From the NCBI RefSeq assembly GCF_023973825.1, contig NC_090123.1:975501-1039500 (forward strand): a DNA stretch of 64,000 bases, read 5' to 3'. Numbering within the stretch: position 1 is the first letter of the stretch; each line of letters opens with the position of its first letter. Made by a program: the position numbers and the translations under genes. Source of the DNA: Plasmodium brasilianum. Its lineage: Eukaryota; Apicomplexa; Aconoidasida; Haemosporida; Plasmodiidae. Of the stretch, positions 52,546 to 62,092 are shown one piece after another. The notes beneath the pieces were generated by a model. It was not told the DNA's origin. It did not search any database and saw only the letters and a program-made list of their open reading frames with translations.

Positions 52546-53231
52546 AACAAACGAATCATCAAATGAATGTTGTACCCATTTGCTTAAAAGTTCCATTTTT
52601 ATTGATTTTTACGTTTTAAATTTTAAAAGGATATCTCATTTTTTCATATGTTCAAAATTTTTTACATTTATGAGAATTTACATAAATTTCGGAATACTCC
52701 TAAATCTCAATTTTTTACTTTTATTCAGAAATCATTTCTGAGGTTTTGTGTTAAGTCATTAAATTTTTTTTTTTTTTTTAAACATATTTACAATCTTACA
52801 TACTTATATATACATAATATATTCTCATTACTGCTCGAAAGACTGCATTTTTAAACATACTTTTTTGGATATTTTATATTATTTTAGTTTTTTTTTTATT
52901 TTTTTATTTTTACTGTTTACCTATACCATTTGTCATATTTGATTTACTGCATAAGTTATGACATTTACAGTGTTTTGTATGTACAAAAAAAAAAAAATTT
53001 TCTTATTGCAAAATTTTTAAAAGTGGGTAATTTGTGCGTATTGTGTTACATTCCTAGTAGAAAGGCATATATAGTCTGCTTTCCTTTTGACATAAATTTT
53101 GCACATATATATACATATATGTACGTACATGTTTATGTATATCCATAATATGTATGTTTATGCGATCTTCCTCGAATACTCGTAGAAATATAAGCAAACT
53201 CTACACGCTTCTTCTCTTTAAACGCGACATC

Positions 53232-53248
53232 GATATTGCTGCAATATC
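53232..53248. promoter_or_regulatory. Perfect dyad GATATTGC-T-GCAATATC upstream of INO1
   Basis: An 8-bp inverted repeat with a single central base, about 185 bp upstream of the INO1 ATG, in the least AT-biased part of the promoter region. It may be a dimeric transcription-factor site or a short hairpin in the 5' UTR. The role is inferred from position only. Confidence 0.4.
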
Positions 53249-53433
53249 CACCGTGTCAGAGCGGCATATTTTGTGCAGCAAAAGAATACAATATATTTAT
53301 ACGTACATATATACGTGTATATATATATATATAAGTATAACCTTATATTTATATATACATACACGTATTTCATATATACTCATCGCCGGTCAACCTGGAT
53401 CCGAATTGCTTTAGCTGCTTTTCATTCTCAAAA

Positions 53434-55584
53434 ATGGAAAACTACAAGGGGTTGTATTTCGGAGGAAATAAAGAAGGTAGTAGTAACGTTTTTGACAAAG
53501 GAGGAGAAAATTGTTACAGTGTTAAGTTTGATATAAAAGAAGATGATAATTTTGTGTATTCAAATTTTGAACATGTTGAGACAGAAGTAGAAAAGGACAT
53601 GATAAAGGGTGCATTGGTATGTAAGAAGGTTAAGAATAATTATGAAATAATGGTCGAAAAATTAAAAAGAAAAAAATTAGGTGTATTATTGGTAGGTATA
53701 GGTGGTAACAATGCTACGTCGATGTTAGGAGGAATTTGTGCTAATAGCAAAAATTTAACATATTTTAATAAATATGATGTTAAAAAAGCAAATTATTTAG
53801 GTAGCGTGTTTCTATCAACAAATATTAGATTGGGTTATAATAAAGCAGAAAGAGAACATTCTTACTGCCCTATTCATAAGTTAATTGAAGTGTACAACCC
53901 TGAATATATTGTATATGGTGGATGGGACTTGAACAATTTAAATTTAAGGGACTGTTTAATTAGAAATAAAGTATTTGACTATGATGTTGTTGAAAAAATA
54001 AAAGATGAATTAGATTATATTCCACTAAGAAGTGTATATTTTAAAGGGAATTTTATTGCAGGTAATCAACAGAAGAGAGTAAATAACATTCTTGTAGGTA
54101 AAAACAAGTTAGAAATACTTGAACAAGTAAGACAACAAATAAAAAATTTTAAAAAAGAAAATAATTTAGATACTATAATAGTCTTATGGTCAGGAAATAC
54201 TGAAAAGAATATTCCACATATTGAAGGTGTTAATGACACATTTCAAAATATTTTACTAGCTTGCAAAAATAATCATGTTTCTGTGTCTCCTAGTATTATT
54301 TATGCCTTAGCAGCAGTGTTAGAAAACTGTGCTTTCATTAATAGTAGCCCCCAGAATACATTAGTCAATGCAGTTGTACAGCTAGCCGAGCAGAAGGGAA
54401 TTTTCTTAATTGGCAATGACTTGAAGACTGGTCAAACCAAGATGAAGAACCTCCTCCTCGACTTTTACTTTGGCACAGGTATGCCTACGCAACCTGTGCG
54501 TTAAGGTCTATGCCCCAGTTTACGCTGCATATCCGTTCATACCGCTTATCCGTTCATATCGTTTATCCGTTCTTGCCGCTTATCCGTTCATACCGCTTAT
54601 CCGTTCATACCGCTTATCCGTTCATACTGCTTATCCGTTCATATCGTTTATCCGTTCTTGCCGCTTATCCGTTCTTGCCGCTTATCCGTTCATATCGTTT
54701 ATCCGTTCTTGCCGCTTATCCGTTCATACCGCTTATCCGTTCATACCGCTTATCCGTTCATACTGCTTATCCGTTCATGCCGCTTATCCGTTCATACTTC
54801 ATTCCTGGATGTAGGTCTGAAGCCGAAGAGCATTGTGTCGTATAATCACCTCGGAAATAACGATGGAAAGAATTTGTCGTCAGATCTTCAATTTTACAGC
54901 AAGAAAATTTCAAAGAGTAATTTAATTTGTGATTATGTAAAGGCAAATGAACATTTGTATGCAGATGAAGATATTGAGAATCCATTTGCCCTAAATAATG
55001 AAGAGTATTATAAAGGGGATAGTTTAGTAACAGCAACTACTGAAAATAAAGAAATGGAAGAAGAATATGCATATGCTGAAGCAATTGAAAAGCAGAAGGT
55101 AAATAGTGAAATTGTAATTAAATATGTACCTTATGTAGGAGATGATAAGAAAGCTATTGATGAATATATTAGTGAAATATTTATGAATGGAAAAAATACA
55201 ATTTCTTTATATAATGTTTGTCAAGATTCATTGTTAGCATCTCCATTGTTGTTAGATCTTATACTTGTAGTAGAACTTGCTCAAAGAGTTTTTTTTAAAA
55301 ATGTTCAAAATAATACACTAAAACATGAACAGTTAATTAGTGAACATATAAAAGTAGGTGACTATCAGTTAAGTCATACTATATTAAAAACGAAATATGA
55401 AAATTTCAAAAATATGGATAGTGTTTTATTCCTTTCTAGTCTTTTCTGTAAGTCCCCATTTAATTCAAGTGTATACAAAACCAGGCACTCCTTTTTCTCG
55501 CAGCTCGAAAGTATTTGCAACTTCGTTAGGATCATCTGTGGGTTACCAATAGATGCCCACGTAGATTTGCCCTATATGGTTTAA
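53434..55584 (+). CDS. INO1: Inositol-3-phosphate synthase, two exons
   Basis: Exons are 53434-54478 and 54815-55584 (phase 1), giving 604 residues. The enzyme converts glucose 6-phosphate to inositol 3-phosphate with NAD, feeding phosphatidylinositol and GPI-anchor synthesis. Features are the NAD-binding glycine motif [14 protein letters not shown] (83-96), [12 protein letters not shown] (about 168-180), [15 protein letters not shown] (about 254-269), the '[20 protein letters not shown]' block across the splice junction, and [14 protein letters not shown] in exon 2, which is almost identical to the yeast/human motif. The catalytic-domain end [20 protein letters not shown] is also typical. 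The length is slightly more than yeast Ino1 (533), with small inserts. The only intron is filled by a 17-bp minisatellite. Confidence 0.96.
54528..54800 (+). repeat. 17-bp intronic minisatellite in INO1, about 16 copies
   Basis: Unit CCGTTCATACCGCTTAT, with variants CATATCGTTTAT, CTTGCCGCTTAT and CATACTGCTTAT. It occupies nearly the whole 336-bp intron and is much less AT-rich than other repeats here. The three overlapping Arg/Ser/Tyr-rich ORFs are products of the repeat. Confidence 0.97.
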
Positions 55585-56306
55585 GTTACTTGTCATTTGG
55601 GGGTAAGGAGCGAGAAGGAGGAATATGGAAGAAGAAGTAAAATGAGAAGAGATAAAGGAGGAGATGGAAGGAGGAAGTAGAAGCAAAGTGATGAGAATAA
55701 TGGGAAAACCACCGTCTCTTCTTTTGATGTGATTGTGAATGTTAATGCTGTTTTCTTTCATTTTTTCTTTTATTTGTGTGCACCTGCGTATCTATACTCG
55801 TTCACATAAATGTATTGTATGTATGTATGTACGTACGTACGTAAGTATGCATAAACATGTGTATATTTATTGGCAGGTGTGCATTTTGCATTTTTTTTTT
55901 TTTTCCATTCAATTGGGGTATGAAGTGTTTTATGCGAAACTGATTTTCAATTCATGATCCGCATTAACCCTCCGCTGGTCGTGCATATTCCGTTTATGAA
56001 ATTAAGATAAAAATAAAAAAAATAAATAAATAAAAAATAAATAAAAAATAAATAAAAAATAAATAATAAATAAATAATAAATAAATAATAAATAAATAAT
56101 AAATAAATAATAAATAAATAATAAATAAATAATAAATAAATAAATAAAAAATAAATAAATGTAAAATAAAAGAAAAGAAAAGAAAAGAAAAGAAAAGAAA
56201 AAAAAAGAAAAAAAGGAAAAAAAAAAAAAAAAGGAAAAATGAAGACAAAATAAATTCAAAAAAAAGTTAGCCAAAATATATCTTTCAAAGTACCCTGCTG
56301 CATTTA
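55585..56306. other. Convergent 3' region with A-rich repeats
   Basis: Lies between INO1 and the KEOPS subunit gene. Includes a purine-rich 3' flank (GGAGGAA-type, 55,610-55,700), TATG/TACG repeats near 55,820, and an AAATAAATAAT array (56,015-56,160) followed by (AAAAG)n. No gene is seen. Confidence 0.75.
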
Positions 56307-56724
56307 TTAACTCAAGTTAATCTTCTTGGACGCGATGTTGTGATAAATATATCTCTCTAAGTTGCTACTGTCTGAGCATTTGAAATTTTCCAGAATTTTT
56401 CTGTGATCATGTAATAGTGAAATTTCGTCAAAGTCCACTTCTTCCCCTTGTATTTGTTTGTCAAGTGTGCTTATCTGCATGTGAAGAAGGATGAAAAAAT
56501 ATGTGATAAGGTAGGAGATAAGTACGTTGGAGAGTAATATATATATATTATATATATGTATGTGGCTAGCTAATCAAAAAGTCCTTTCCCTATTCTTTAA
56601 GGGCAAAATGTCCTTCACCTCATCATTGGTAACGTTAACACCAACATAAATTATGGAAGAAGAGTCGTCCTTTATTTGGTACTGCTTTAAGCATCCGTTT
56701 ATCTGAACCAAGAAAGACACAATG

Positions 56725-56764
<40 letters not shown>

Positions 56765-57447
56765 AAGAAAGTAAGAAAGTAAGAAAGAAAGAAAGAAAGT
56801 AAGAAAGTAAGAAAGAAAGAAAGAAAGAAAGAAAGAAGGAAGGAAATAAAAACATGCAAAATGAATGAAAATAAGTGTAATGTAATATAAAGGAAAATAA
56901 ATATTAAAAAATGTATGCACGAAATGAAAGAAGGAAAATGCGAAAAAGCAAAAATGTCCAAAACGACCGCGTAGATCATGGCGAGAACATACATTTTCAT
57001 GCGGTGACAGCAAAAAGTATATTTCTAAAATGATGTTTTTTGTTATTCTTTTTTTGGTTAAAAAATTATGATATCCTCTATAAATGCTGTGCAATATATG
57101 ACTTTCATTGAAAACCTAAAGAAAGCAAAGATAAATTTAAATATACAGTTAGTTTAGTAGAGTCACATACTTCATCACATCTGCTAAGTTTTTTTTTTTG
57201 CTCCCTTTTAAATGTACACATATATATATTTATATATACAGCCGTCTCCTATTCCCCCAATTTTATTTTATTTTAAGATTACCAGGCGGCTATCTAGCAA
57301 AAGAAAGAAATGGCTTATGCTATTTTGATGGGTATCTATTTGTTTATTGTAAATCTCTAAAATTTTTTTTGCGTTTACTACATTTTTAAATAAAAGTAGT
57401 GTAACATCCAGCACTTCGTCTAAAATGTATAGTTTTCTCCTTCTCAT
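56307..57447 (-). CDS. CGI121: KEOPS complex subunit Cgi121/TPRKB-like, four exons
   Basis: Exons (minus) are 57283-57447, 56993-57115, 56619-56702 and 56307-56474; all introns are phase 0 and the product has 179 residues (human TPRKB: 175). The assignment rests on several collinear blocks: LDVTLLLFKNVVNAKKILE (family: VTLLLFKDVKNA), an internal helix KRITKNIILEIYFLLSPHEN (family: TEIIFNLSPNNN), CLKQYQIKDDSSSIIYVGV (family: LKKFGI...SILIV), and the C-terminal LDKQIQGEEVDFDEISLL with a tail resembling the family's QVEGHQVSLKNL. Cgi121 binds the Bud32/PRPK kinase and helps KEOPS make the t6A37 modification of ANN-decoding tRNAs. Splicing reads naturally; the third donor (GAG|GTGAAG) is the weakest. 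The family assignment is by eye, not by search. Confidence 0.85.
56702..56850. repeat. Long A run followed by AAAG/AAGT repeats in an intron
   Basis: Intron 2 of the Cgi121-like gene contains 38 consecutive A and then about 100 bases of GAAAGAAAGTAAGAAAGT-type sequence. Confidence 0.9.
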
Positions 57448-58736
57448 TTTAAGTGACAATAGGAACGTTAATTGGAGCACAACGTGCTCGTATGTAAGTA
57501 TATACGTATGTATGTTCGTAAGGAATATGTAAAATACGTGTGCAAGTACTATGTACATATGTCTTTATGTACTTATACACATTTCATCTTGTTATACCAT
57601 TATTTCGCCGCTAATTAGGAAGCAGTTCAGCAGAGTTGCAGCTAGCCCCTGTCCCTGTTTATAACGCAATAATGGTGTAACTACAAATGTGTTCATATAT
57701 ATATATATATACATATCATGTTCTTATGTACCTATGTATACTTTAGTGCTACAACTTGCTAATATTATCGCTACAGTTTTCGCTCACTGCACCCACCTAT
57801 GAGTAATGACCATCTCTATTTTTTCAACTTTATCAGCTTATTTTGTAGAAGGGAAAATGAACAAAAGAGAGTTAGGAAAACTCTATTATTTTAAAAACTT
57901 TAATTATAGGTAATTAAAAAAAAAAAAAAAGAAAAAAAAAAAGAAAAAAAAAAAGAAAAATGTATCAAAAAATTATGCATAAACAGCCTTTTGATGCTCA
58001 TAAAATTGCTAAAAATGGTAAAACAAAACAAAACAAAATGTTACCATACATTAAATTACATAGCATTACAAAATAATGTAGCAATATACGCAATTCCGCC
58101 AAGGGCAAGAATTGGGAAGTGAACATAAAAAAGAAAAAATACAACGTAACAAACGTTAAGGAGAGCTGAGAAATCGTCAGATAGGAGAAAATGCAAAACG
58201 AGCCGTAGGAGAGCGTAAAAATGAAAATTTTCAAAAAAGGGCCATTAACTGTATTTATATATATATATATATATATACATATTTTTTTTTTTTTTTTTTT
58301 TTAAGAATCTGTAATTAGAGCATTATTTTTATTTTTAATTTTATTTTTGTTTTATTTTATTTTTTTTTTTTGGGGTTCTATTTCATTTAATCTTGTTGAT
58401 TGTTCAACTGTACAACTCACTGTTAACAACACCATCAGTTGCGTTACCTTTTCCATAATTTGAAAATCCCAGTTTATTTTTTTAAAACTGTTATACATTC
58501 TCCTAAATGTGCAATTCTTGATCTTTTTAAAATGTACTTTTTTCGTAAAGAATGTAGATGGTCTTAAATGTTTTCTTTTTTCTAAAAGAAGACATATAAC
58601 AGGAAAAAATGTGCTTTATACAAATTTATTTTTAAATATTTTAAACCCCTCCACATTAATTTTAAAAGAGAAAAATGAATCATTCATAACCGTAGGAAAA
58701 TGCAAAAAGTTCCTTACTCGCCTTACAGATACATGA

Positions 58737-58767
<31 letters not shown>

Positions 58768-59863
58768 AACGCATGTACACTACGTACTTATATAAGTAGT
58801 ACCATCCGCTTGAGTAGCCTAACATGTGTGTGTTAAAAAGCTGACAAAATATATGTTAAAATAAGTGTAAATGTCCAGAATGTTCTAAAAGGCAAAAATG
58901 TAGCAATAAATGTGAACAATGGGAAATATGTGAAGTGGGAAGTGATCTTTGTGGACCTATGTGCACATATATACAAGCATGTACATGCACATATATATAG
59001 TACATCCCCATATACAGTTCATATATACATCTATATATACATTCATGTATACATCCATAAATATAACTACACACTTATGCTTGTTTAGTGACTTCGAAAA
59101 AAAAATAAAATTTATTCTATGGAAAACTCAGAATTAGCCTAAATTAACCCCAAAACTAACCTAAGGTTGACACTACCCTCAAGTGAGCATTCTTTGAATG
59201 ATTTCCAAACTCTTCAGTATTAATTTTAGAAAAAGATACGAACACAAAAGTACATAAAAAAAGAGAAGATGTCGAACTTTTCAATGAATGGTTAAAAATG
59301 GGTGTTAATAAGACATTATGATAAAGATGAAAATGGAATATAAAATTTTAAAGCACTTGCTTGCACGGGTGTTTTGCAGTTATATATATATATATATATA
59401 CATATGTATATGTACATACAAAAATATATACATGATACATATATATAATTAGAATGAATAACACGTTTTAGAAAAAAAAAAAAGAAAAAATGAAACTAGT
59501 ATTCAAATATGCTTATCAAAGACTGAAAAAATGACAACTGGGATGTACATACGTGCAAATACGTAAACACATACGTACGTACATTTATGTATATATATAT
59601 ATTTATAAATGTAATTATCGTTGTAAAATAAAAGTGTGCATACTACAAAAATTGCGATAATTTAGAAAATTTGTATTTTGTTTTTTACGAATATCAATAT
59701 ATTTTTCCTTTTCATCATTGCAAATGTTAACTTAATAATTGAACACCATTTAATGAGCAAATAGAGGTAAACAGGAGTGTCTGGAGTGTCAGCAGCATCC
59801 GTAACGACAGTAGTAATAAACAGCATTAATAAAAACGCTTGAAAGAAAACATTATCACCCGAA
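57448..59863. other. Intergenic region with one tentative small gene
   Basis: Includes TA runs (57,700; 58,258; 58,739; 59,380), A and T runs, and the candidate at 58,221-58,736. Nothing else here reads as coding. It contains the promoter of the KEOPS subunit gene on the left and of the membrane protein gene on the right. Confidence 0.6.
58221..58736 (+). CDS. Tentative small organellar ribosomal protein (bL28-like)
   Basis: A possible two-exon model is 58221-58250 (MKIFKKGPLT, donor GTATTT) joined in phase 0 to 58473-58736 (after CCCAG), 97 residues. The C-terminal part (FSKRRHITGKNVLYTNLFLN and then KNESFITVGKCKKFLTRL) resembles bL28 in order: a basic TGK/GxNV stretch and a strand followed by a basic 'tv..k.lr.l' helix. 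The hydrophobic segment in between (FIFLKLLYILLNVQFLIFLK) is unusual for bL28 and may be mis-spliced sequence. Only the frame from about 58,540 to the TGA at 58,734 looks convincingly coding. An apicoplast or mitochondrial role is a guess. Confidence 0.3.
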
Positions 59864-60424
59864 ATGAAGAAAATACATCTGTTTCTCTTCTTTCTTTTAT
59901 TAAGTATAAAAAAGAAAAATTGCTTTAAAAAAGACATAAAAAATAATATTTTAAAAAATGGTATGAACAGTAATATTTTAAAAAATGGTATGAACAGTAA
60001 TATTTTAAAAAATGGTATGAACAGTAATATTTTAAAAAAAGATGGAAAGGAAGAAAATGTTTTAAAAAATGACAACATTGCGGGACAAACGAGTAAAAAT
60101 GAACAAAATGAAGGTCAAAAAAAACAGTTACGTAATAAGGATGTAGAAAAAAAAGGGAATACAAACAACAGCATTTATTCTTTTGCTTCCTTAAAATTTA
60201 TTCCATTCATTGTACAGTCATTCATTCACACAGGAGCTAAGTTAACACAAGGACAAATAGAAGAAAAACATATTTATAATTTTGAAAAGAGTCCAACAGT
60301 TCGTTATTTGCTAATTGCAGAGGAAAGGAAAAATAATTTTCTATACATTGTATTTCTTGTTATATCATTTGCCGTAGTCTTGCTTATTTCCTTTTTCATT
60401 TTTAAGTTTTTTTTCAATTTATAA
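59864..60424 (+). CDS. Secreted single-pass membrane protein with tandem repeats
   Basis: A 186-residue single-exon ORF. An N-terminal signal peptide (MKKIHLFLFFLLLSIKKKNC) is followed by a Lys/Asn-rich part containing three perfect nine-residue repeats (NILKNGMNS), then a conserved-looking block (YSFASLKFIPFIVQSFIHTG) and a C-terminal membrane segment (FLYIVFLVISFAVVLLISFF) with a short basic tail. The product should therefore enter the secretory pathway and be held in a membrane. By memory of gene order, the syntenic P. falciparum gene has been described as an apical rhoptry neck protein; the signal peptide fits, but the identity is inference. The repeat units are identical at the nucleotide level (27 bp), pointing to recent duplication. 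Confidence 0.8.
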   Translation: MKKIHLFLFFLLLSIKKKNCFKKDIKNNILKNGMNSNILKNGMNSNILKNGMNSNILKKDGKEENVLKNDNIAGQTSKNEQNEGQKKQLRNKDVEKKGNTNNSIYSFASLKFIPFIVQSFIHTGAKLTQGQIEEKHIYNFEKSPTVRYLLIAEERKNNFLYIVFLVISFAVVLLISFFIFKFFFNL

Positions 60425-62092
60425 AAAATAGCGCAAAACAGCACTAAATAACATAATATGAACAGGAAAAAAGGAAAAATAAAAAAATAAAAAATAAAAA
60501 TACTTTAATGAATTATGGGATTGGGTAAAAAAATTTAAGTGCACACATTATGAGACAGGCATTATATATCGAAACAAAATAATAAAATAAAAATGAAAGA
60601 AATATTCGATGTATGGCTTTAAAAAAAAAAAAAAAAAAAAATTATATGAACAAGAACAAGAAATGTTAAACAGATGGACATGAAAAATTAAAGTGTACAT
60701 ACATACATACATACATACAAAAAAAAAAAAAAATATTTTAAATGTGAAAAAAAATTACGTCATTGATGCTATTGTGTGTAAAATATTCATGAATACACAT
60801 ACATACATACATACATATAGGTATCTAAGTATGTATGCGTGTATATATATATACATGTATTTTTTTATTTTTTTATTTTTTTATTTTTTTAATTTTTTTA
60901 TTTTTTTATTTTTCCTGTTTTTCTCGCTTCCAAAATAAAAGTACACATACAAATCCCCACTTCATCATCCCTTTTACCTTTATCATACTCAGAGAAGGCA
61001 TAATGCAGAAATATAATAATGGATATATGGAAAATAAAAACCCTTAACTTTTATTCATAATAAAACATGACACTACGTAATGAACATTTAATTATTCGTA
61101 TTTATGTTGCCTTAAAATTTTATGCTTTTTTTCGGAATTTTTTATGTTGTTCACTTCGTCCCATTTTAATAATCTGTCGTCTGACGCTAAATCAAAACAC
61201 GAATTTAAGTATGTTCACAAATACGATATAATTTGAACGTGGGGCACACAACATATATACATATATAATATATGTGCGCTTCCTCTATTTTGCACTTATT
61301 TATCTATTCGTCCATCTGTTTTACTTTTTTTTTTATCACGCGCGTTATGTTGAACTGTTTTACAAATTGCCACGGCTAATTTCAACTATTATTAATAGTT
61401 TTATTGCTGGTTATTTGCTCTTTCTTCCTGCTACTATACTAGTGACACCATCACTATTGATGGCACACTTTACTCTCTACGTAGCTGTTATGTTAAGTGG
61501 GTCCATGTTCACTGAACTGTTCATACTGCAGCACACTTCGGACAGCAAGCGGCTTCTAATCAAAGCTTTTCTTCCACTGGCGCGTAATATATAAATATGT
61601 ATATATAAAGCTTTCCGCTTCTGTCGCTCAGATCAAGATTTTAACTCCGCATTTGCGCATGCTTACATACATATTATTCAAAATTATATTATACCAAAAA
61701 ATTATACTTCAAAATATTTTCACGAGTAATCATATCCGTATTGTTATTCACATTCGTACTACTTTAATTACATTTCTGGTACTGCTATTATTACTAGCGT
61801 TACTGCCGTCGTTATTGCTGTCGATATGTCCTCATATACACTTCTTACATCTATGTAGGATCTCAAAATGCAGTTATTCGGTATTTCTATGTTTCACCTT
61901 TTTTGTACACTTGACAGATTAATTCATATGTGTTGCTTCGAAAAAGCAAAAATTTTCGCTGGCATCTATGTGCATGTTGATCATGGTATTATTATTCTGT
62001 TACATTTGTTTGCCTTTCCGCTAATACCTTTTATGCATACAACTTTTATCCAATAGGCTGAAAGTATTTCTTTAATACTAATCTCCCCTATC
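60425..62092. other. Region between convergent genes, with protein-like traces on the minus strand
   Basis: Holds A runs, ATAC repeats at 60,698-60,718 and ATTTTTTT repeats at 60,860-60,910. From about 61,300 to 62,090 the base composition is richer in G and C. Short minus-strand stretches read as Asn/Ser-rich protein but in shifting frames (see findings). The plus-strand ORFs at 61,274 and 61,653 look like antisense shadows of this and are not called. Confidence 0.55.

Larger units (their letters stand above)
50235..53433. other. Gene-free 3.2 kb between divergent genes
   Basis: Must hold the promoters of the HPR-like gene and INO1. Contains TA runs (50,367-50,390; 52,036-52,065), A and T runs, and a 16-bp array at 52,355-52,545. 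A less AT-biased 150 bp upstream of INO1 (53,160-53,290) includes a perfect 8+8 inverted repeat and may be a 5' UTR or a promoter element. No coding gene is seen. Confidence 0.65.

Noticed and set aside
52298..52562. Repetitive Phe/Cys/Leu/His ORFs on the minus strand
   Set aside because: They arise from the 16-bp AAATATGCAAACAAAA array.
61274..61594. Plus-strand hydrophobic 106-codon ORF resembling a membrane protein
   Set aside because: The opposite strand reads as Asn/Ser-rich coding-like DNA, whose antisense is typically Ile/Leu/Val-rich; probably a shadow.
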